In this document: positions 23,107 to 24,859 of the stretch, piece by piece
Layout of the letters: the number at the start of each line of letters is the position of its first letter
Numbering within the stretch: position 1 is the first letter of the stretch
The notes under the pieces: generated by a model
Databases searched by the model: none
What the model saw: the letters and a program-made list of their open reading frames with translations, nothing else
Told to the model about the DNA's origin: nothing
Assembly: GCA_016936695.1 (NCBI GenBank)
Contig: JAFGXK010000221.1
Span: forward strand, 1 to 24,859
Origin: Bacteroidales bacterium
GTDB lineage: Bacteria > Bacteroidota > Bacteroidia > Bacteroidales > VadinHA17
Length of the DNA: 24,859 nucleotides
Reading direction: 5' to 3'
Made by a program: the position numbers and the translations under genes

Positions 23107-23673
23107 CTAATGGTCAAGGAAACTCTTCACCATAAGGTAAACCTCCTTTTTTGCCTGGGCAAGATTGTCGTTGATCACTATATTGTCGAACCTGTCCGAC
23201 AGTTTTATTTCCTCCTTTGCCTTTTCAATCCTGATTTTTATTCTTTCACTGTTGTCGGTTGCCCTTCCAAGAAGCCTCTTTTCCAGTTCCGGAACCGACG
23301 GCGGCATTATGAAGATTGAGATTGCTTCGGTACCGTAAAGGTTTTTCAGATTGATGCCACCCTTTACGTCGACGTCAAAAATTACGTTCATACTATTGTT
23401 CCTGATCCTTTCTATCTCACTCTTTAGCGTTCCGTAACGGTAACCTTTATAGACCTCTTCCCATTCGGCAAATTCATCATTATTTACTCTTCTCTCGAAC
23501 TCGTCCGCAGATATGAACCAGTATTCTCTTCCGTTTTTTTCATTTCCCCTTGGTGGCCTGGTAGTGGCTGAAATAGAAAACTGCAGGTCCAGCCCTTTCT
23601 CAAGAAGATGGTTCACAATGGTTGTTTTACCTGCTCCGGAAGGGGCCGATATTATAACTAGCCTGCCTTTCAT
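23107..23673 (-). CDS. gmk: Guanylate kinase
   Basis: 188 residues. P-loop APSGAGKTT (10-18), GMP-binding TRPPRGNEKNGREYWF and the lid segment RIRIEKAKEE are typical. It phosphorylates GMP to GDP with ATP. It is 20 nt after yicC, so the two are likely cotranscribed; nadD follows after 69 nt. Confidence 0.95.
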   Translation of the reverse strand: MKGRLVIISAPSGAGKTTIVNHLLEKGLDLQFSISATTRPPRGNEKNGREYWFISADEFERRVNNDEFAEWEEVYKGYRYGTLKSEIERIRNNSMNVIFDVDVKGGINLKNLYGTEAISIFIMPPSVPELEKRLLGRATDNSERIKIRIEKAKEEIKLSDRFDNIVINDNLAQAKKEVYLMVKSFLDH

Positions 23674-23693
23674 TTGATCTCAGAGTTGTGATC

Positions 23694-24569
23694 TTATAGT
23701 ATATTGTTTGATTGTTCCTTGATCTTTTCCAGTTCATCCTTCATCCTTACCACCAGTTTCTGAATCGAGGCATCATTAGCTTTCGATCCCAGGGTGTTTA
23801 TTTCCCTTCCTATCTCCTGGGCAATGAAACTCAGTACTTTTCCGTTCGGAGAAGGCGTGTCAATTGTTTCCAGGAAATATTCGCAATGCTTTTTCAGCCT
23901 TACCTTCTCCTCGTTTATATCAAATTTCTCCAGGTAGAAAATCAGCTCCTGCTCAAAGCGGTTTTTGTCCATGTTTTCTGTTCCGTTATTTTCTCTGAGA
24001 ATTGCCCAAAGCTTTTCCCTTACCTTTTCAATCCTGCCGGGCTCAAATTCTTCAACCGCCGCAAGCGATTCAAGGATTCCTGATATCCTCTTTCTAAGGT
24101 CCGTCTCAATTGATTTTCCTTCTTCGATGCGGTAAAGATCGAGCACTTTTACTGACTCGGTTATACGTTCCTTTACTGTTTTCCACTCTTCTTCCGGCAA
24201 TTCAAGCTTTTCTGTTTTGAGAGAATCCGGGAGCCTCATTATTATGGGCATTATCTGATCGTCAATGTTGATTTCAATCTCGGACGCCAGTTCCCTGAGC
24301 TGCCTGAAATAGCTTTTCACAATAGTCCTGTTTATTACCGGTATCCCTTCATCTTCAAGAATATCGAAATAAATGGAGAAATCGATTTTGCCCCTTTCCA
24401 GGAGCTGGCTGATGATATTTCTGATCTCCAGTTCCTTTTCTTTATAAAGCCAGGGAACCTTTGTGTTCAGGTCCAGTTGCTTGGAATTCAGTGATCTGAT
24501 CTCGACAGTGATCTTTTTCTGGGGTGTTTCGGCTATGGATTTCCCGTAACCGGTCATGGATTTGATCAT
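23694..24569 (-). CDS. yicC: YicC family endoribonuclease-like protein
   Basis: 291 residues, full length. It begins MIKSMTGYGK, the family hallmark, and ends with the conserved DUF1732 region (GREINTLGSKANDASIQKLVVRMKDELEKIKEQ; only key parts noted). YicC proteins are linked to RNA turnover and stationary-phase fitness. Upstream minus-strand DNA is very AT-rich; TACCTTTC (24589-24596) is one base from the -7 consensus but lacks a clear -33 partner. Confidence 0.93.
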   Translation of the reverse strand: MIKSMTGYGKSIAETPQKKITVEIRSLNSKQLDLNTKVPWLYKEKELEIRNIISQLLERGKIDFSIYFDILEDEGIPVINRTIVKSYFRQLRELASEIEINIDDQIMPIIMRLPDSLKTEKLELPEEEWKTVKERITESVKVLDLYRIEEGKSIETDLRKRISGILESLAAVEEFEPGRIEKVREKLWAILRENNGTENMDKNRFEQELIFYLEKFDINEEKVRLKKHCEYFLETIDTPSPNGKVLSFIAQEIGREINTLGSKANDASIQKLVVRMKDELEKIKEQSNNIL

Positions 24570-24721
24570 AAACGTTCAGGTTAGTGCTGAAAGGTACGAA
24601 TTCCCGTTGTTTTTATAAAAAATGTTAAAAAAATAATAAAAAATGTCTTTTAATGACAAGATAATCAGTATTATAACTGTAATCAACAGGGATATTTCAG
24701 CATCTTCCGGATTGATTTTGT

Positions 24722-24729
24722 TATCTTTG
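24722..24729 (+). promoter_or_regulatory. Putative -7 element TATCTTTG
   Basis: TATCTTTG within TTATCTTTGCA matches the Bacteroidetes -7 consensus TAnnTTTG. It is about 69 nt upstream of the ATG of the gene running off the right edge. No clear -33 TTG at the usual spacing. Confidence 0.5.
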
Positions 24730-24738
24730 CATAAATTA

Positions 24739-24756
24739 AACGTCCTATCTGACGTT
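24739..24756. promoter_or_regulatory. Inverted repeat AACGTC-N6-GACGTT at the likely transcription start
   Basis: A perfect 6+6+6 inverted repeat beginning 10 bp after the putative -7 element. It may be an operator or a 5' mRNA hairpin for the last gene. Confidence 0.4.
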
Positions 24757-24797
24757 ATGATTTATACCTTGAACAGGTAAATCTTGTTTCAAAACCG

Positions 24798-24859
24798 ATG
24801 CTTATGAAAGGAAGATCTCTCCTCCCTTTGATATTGTTTATATTTTTTTCCCTGCCTAC
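24798..24859 (+). CDS. Start of an exported protein, truncated by window edge
   Basis: ATG at 24798 (or 24804, same frame) opens a frame reading MLMKGRSLLPLILFIFFSLP: positively charged N-terminus followed by a hydrophobic stretch, as in a Sec signal peptide. Only about 20 codons are visible, so the product cannot be named. Confidence 0.5.
   Translation, partial: MLMKGRSLLPLILFIFFSLP

Overview
The window looks like chromosome from an anaerobic, fermentative member of the Bacteroidota, most likely an uncultured Bacteroidales-type lineage. Supporting signs are the yicC-gmk-nadD gene order, promoter elements that fit the Bacteroidetes -7 consensus TAnnTTTG, generally weak Shine-Dalgarno sequences, and many short tandem repeats between genes. 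No 16S, tRNA, phage or transposon sequence was seen, and the taxonomic call is an inference.

Layout. (1) 1-483: the 3' part of a DUF1697 gene. (2) 502-3855, minus strand: an operon for a small thioredoxin-like [2Fe-2S] protein, a sensory-type [FeFe]-hydrogenase/PAS protein (HsfB-like) and a SpoIIE/PP2C phosphatase. (3) 3856-4050: a divergent control region with a near-consensus Rex operator, a second 18-bp inverted repeat and a good -7 element. (4) 4051-13676, plus strand: a hydC-hydB-hydA-like trimeric NAD-linked [FeFe]-hydrogenase module, a second sensory hydrogenase fused to a histidine kinase, a single-domain response regulator, a receiver-histidine kinase protein, the redox repressor Rex, and a RibF-like FAD synthetase. 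(5) 13677-14253: a gene-free, mostly AT-rich gap with an ACGATA palindrome. (6) 14254-22367, plus strand: an amino-acid-oxidation operon, with fused ADP-forming acyl-CoA synthetase, double-ACT protein, PaaK-type ligase, class I aminotransferase and a four-subunit 2-oxoacid:ferredoxin oxidoreductase, closed by a strong terminator. (7) 22444-24569, minus strand: nadD, gmk, yicC. (8) The first codons of an exported protein at the right edge.

How it may work together (inference). The aminotransferase and VorB-type oxidoreductase would turn amino acids into acyl-CoA and reduced ferredoxin, and the ADP-forming synthetase would capture ATP. The hydrogenase-like module would connect the reduced ferredoxin and NADH pools to H2. 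Rex (NADH/NAD+), two different H-cluster-type sensors, a phosphatase branch and a kinase/receiver branch are encoded around that enzyme, so it appears to be under unusually heavy redox and H2 control.

Most notable oddities. The HydA-like subunit keeps all four H-cluster cysteines but has Ala299, Ser353 and Met358 where the catalytic enzymes have Cys, Met and Lys. The HydB-like subunit has lost three of the four cysteines of its N-terminal thioredoxin-like [2Fe-2S] domain. The RibF-like protein lacks recognisable flavokinase motifs. Tandem 7-bp and 8-bp repeats run right up to the start codons of hydA and the sensor kinase. The enzyme may therefore be a slow, biased or sensory relative of electron-bifurcating hydrogenases rather than a standard one.
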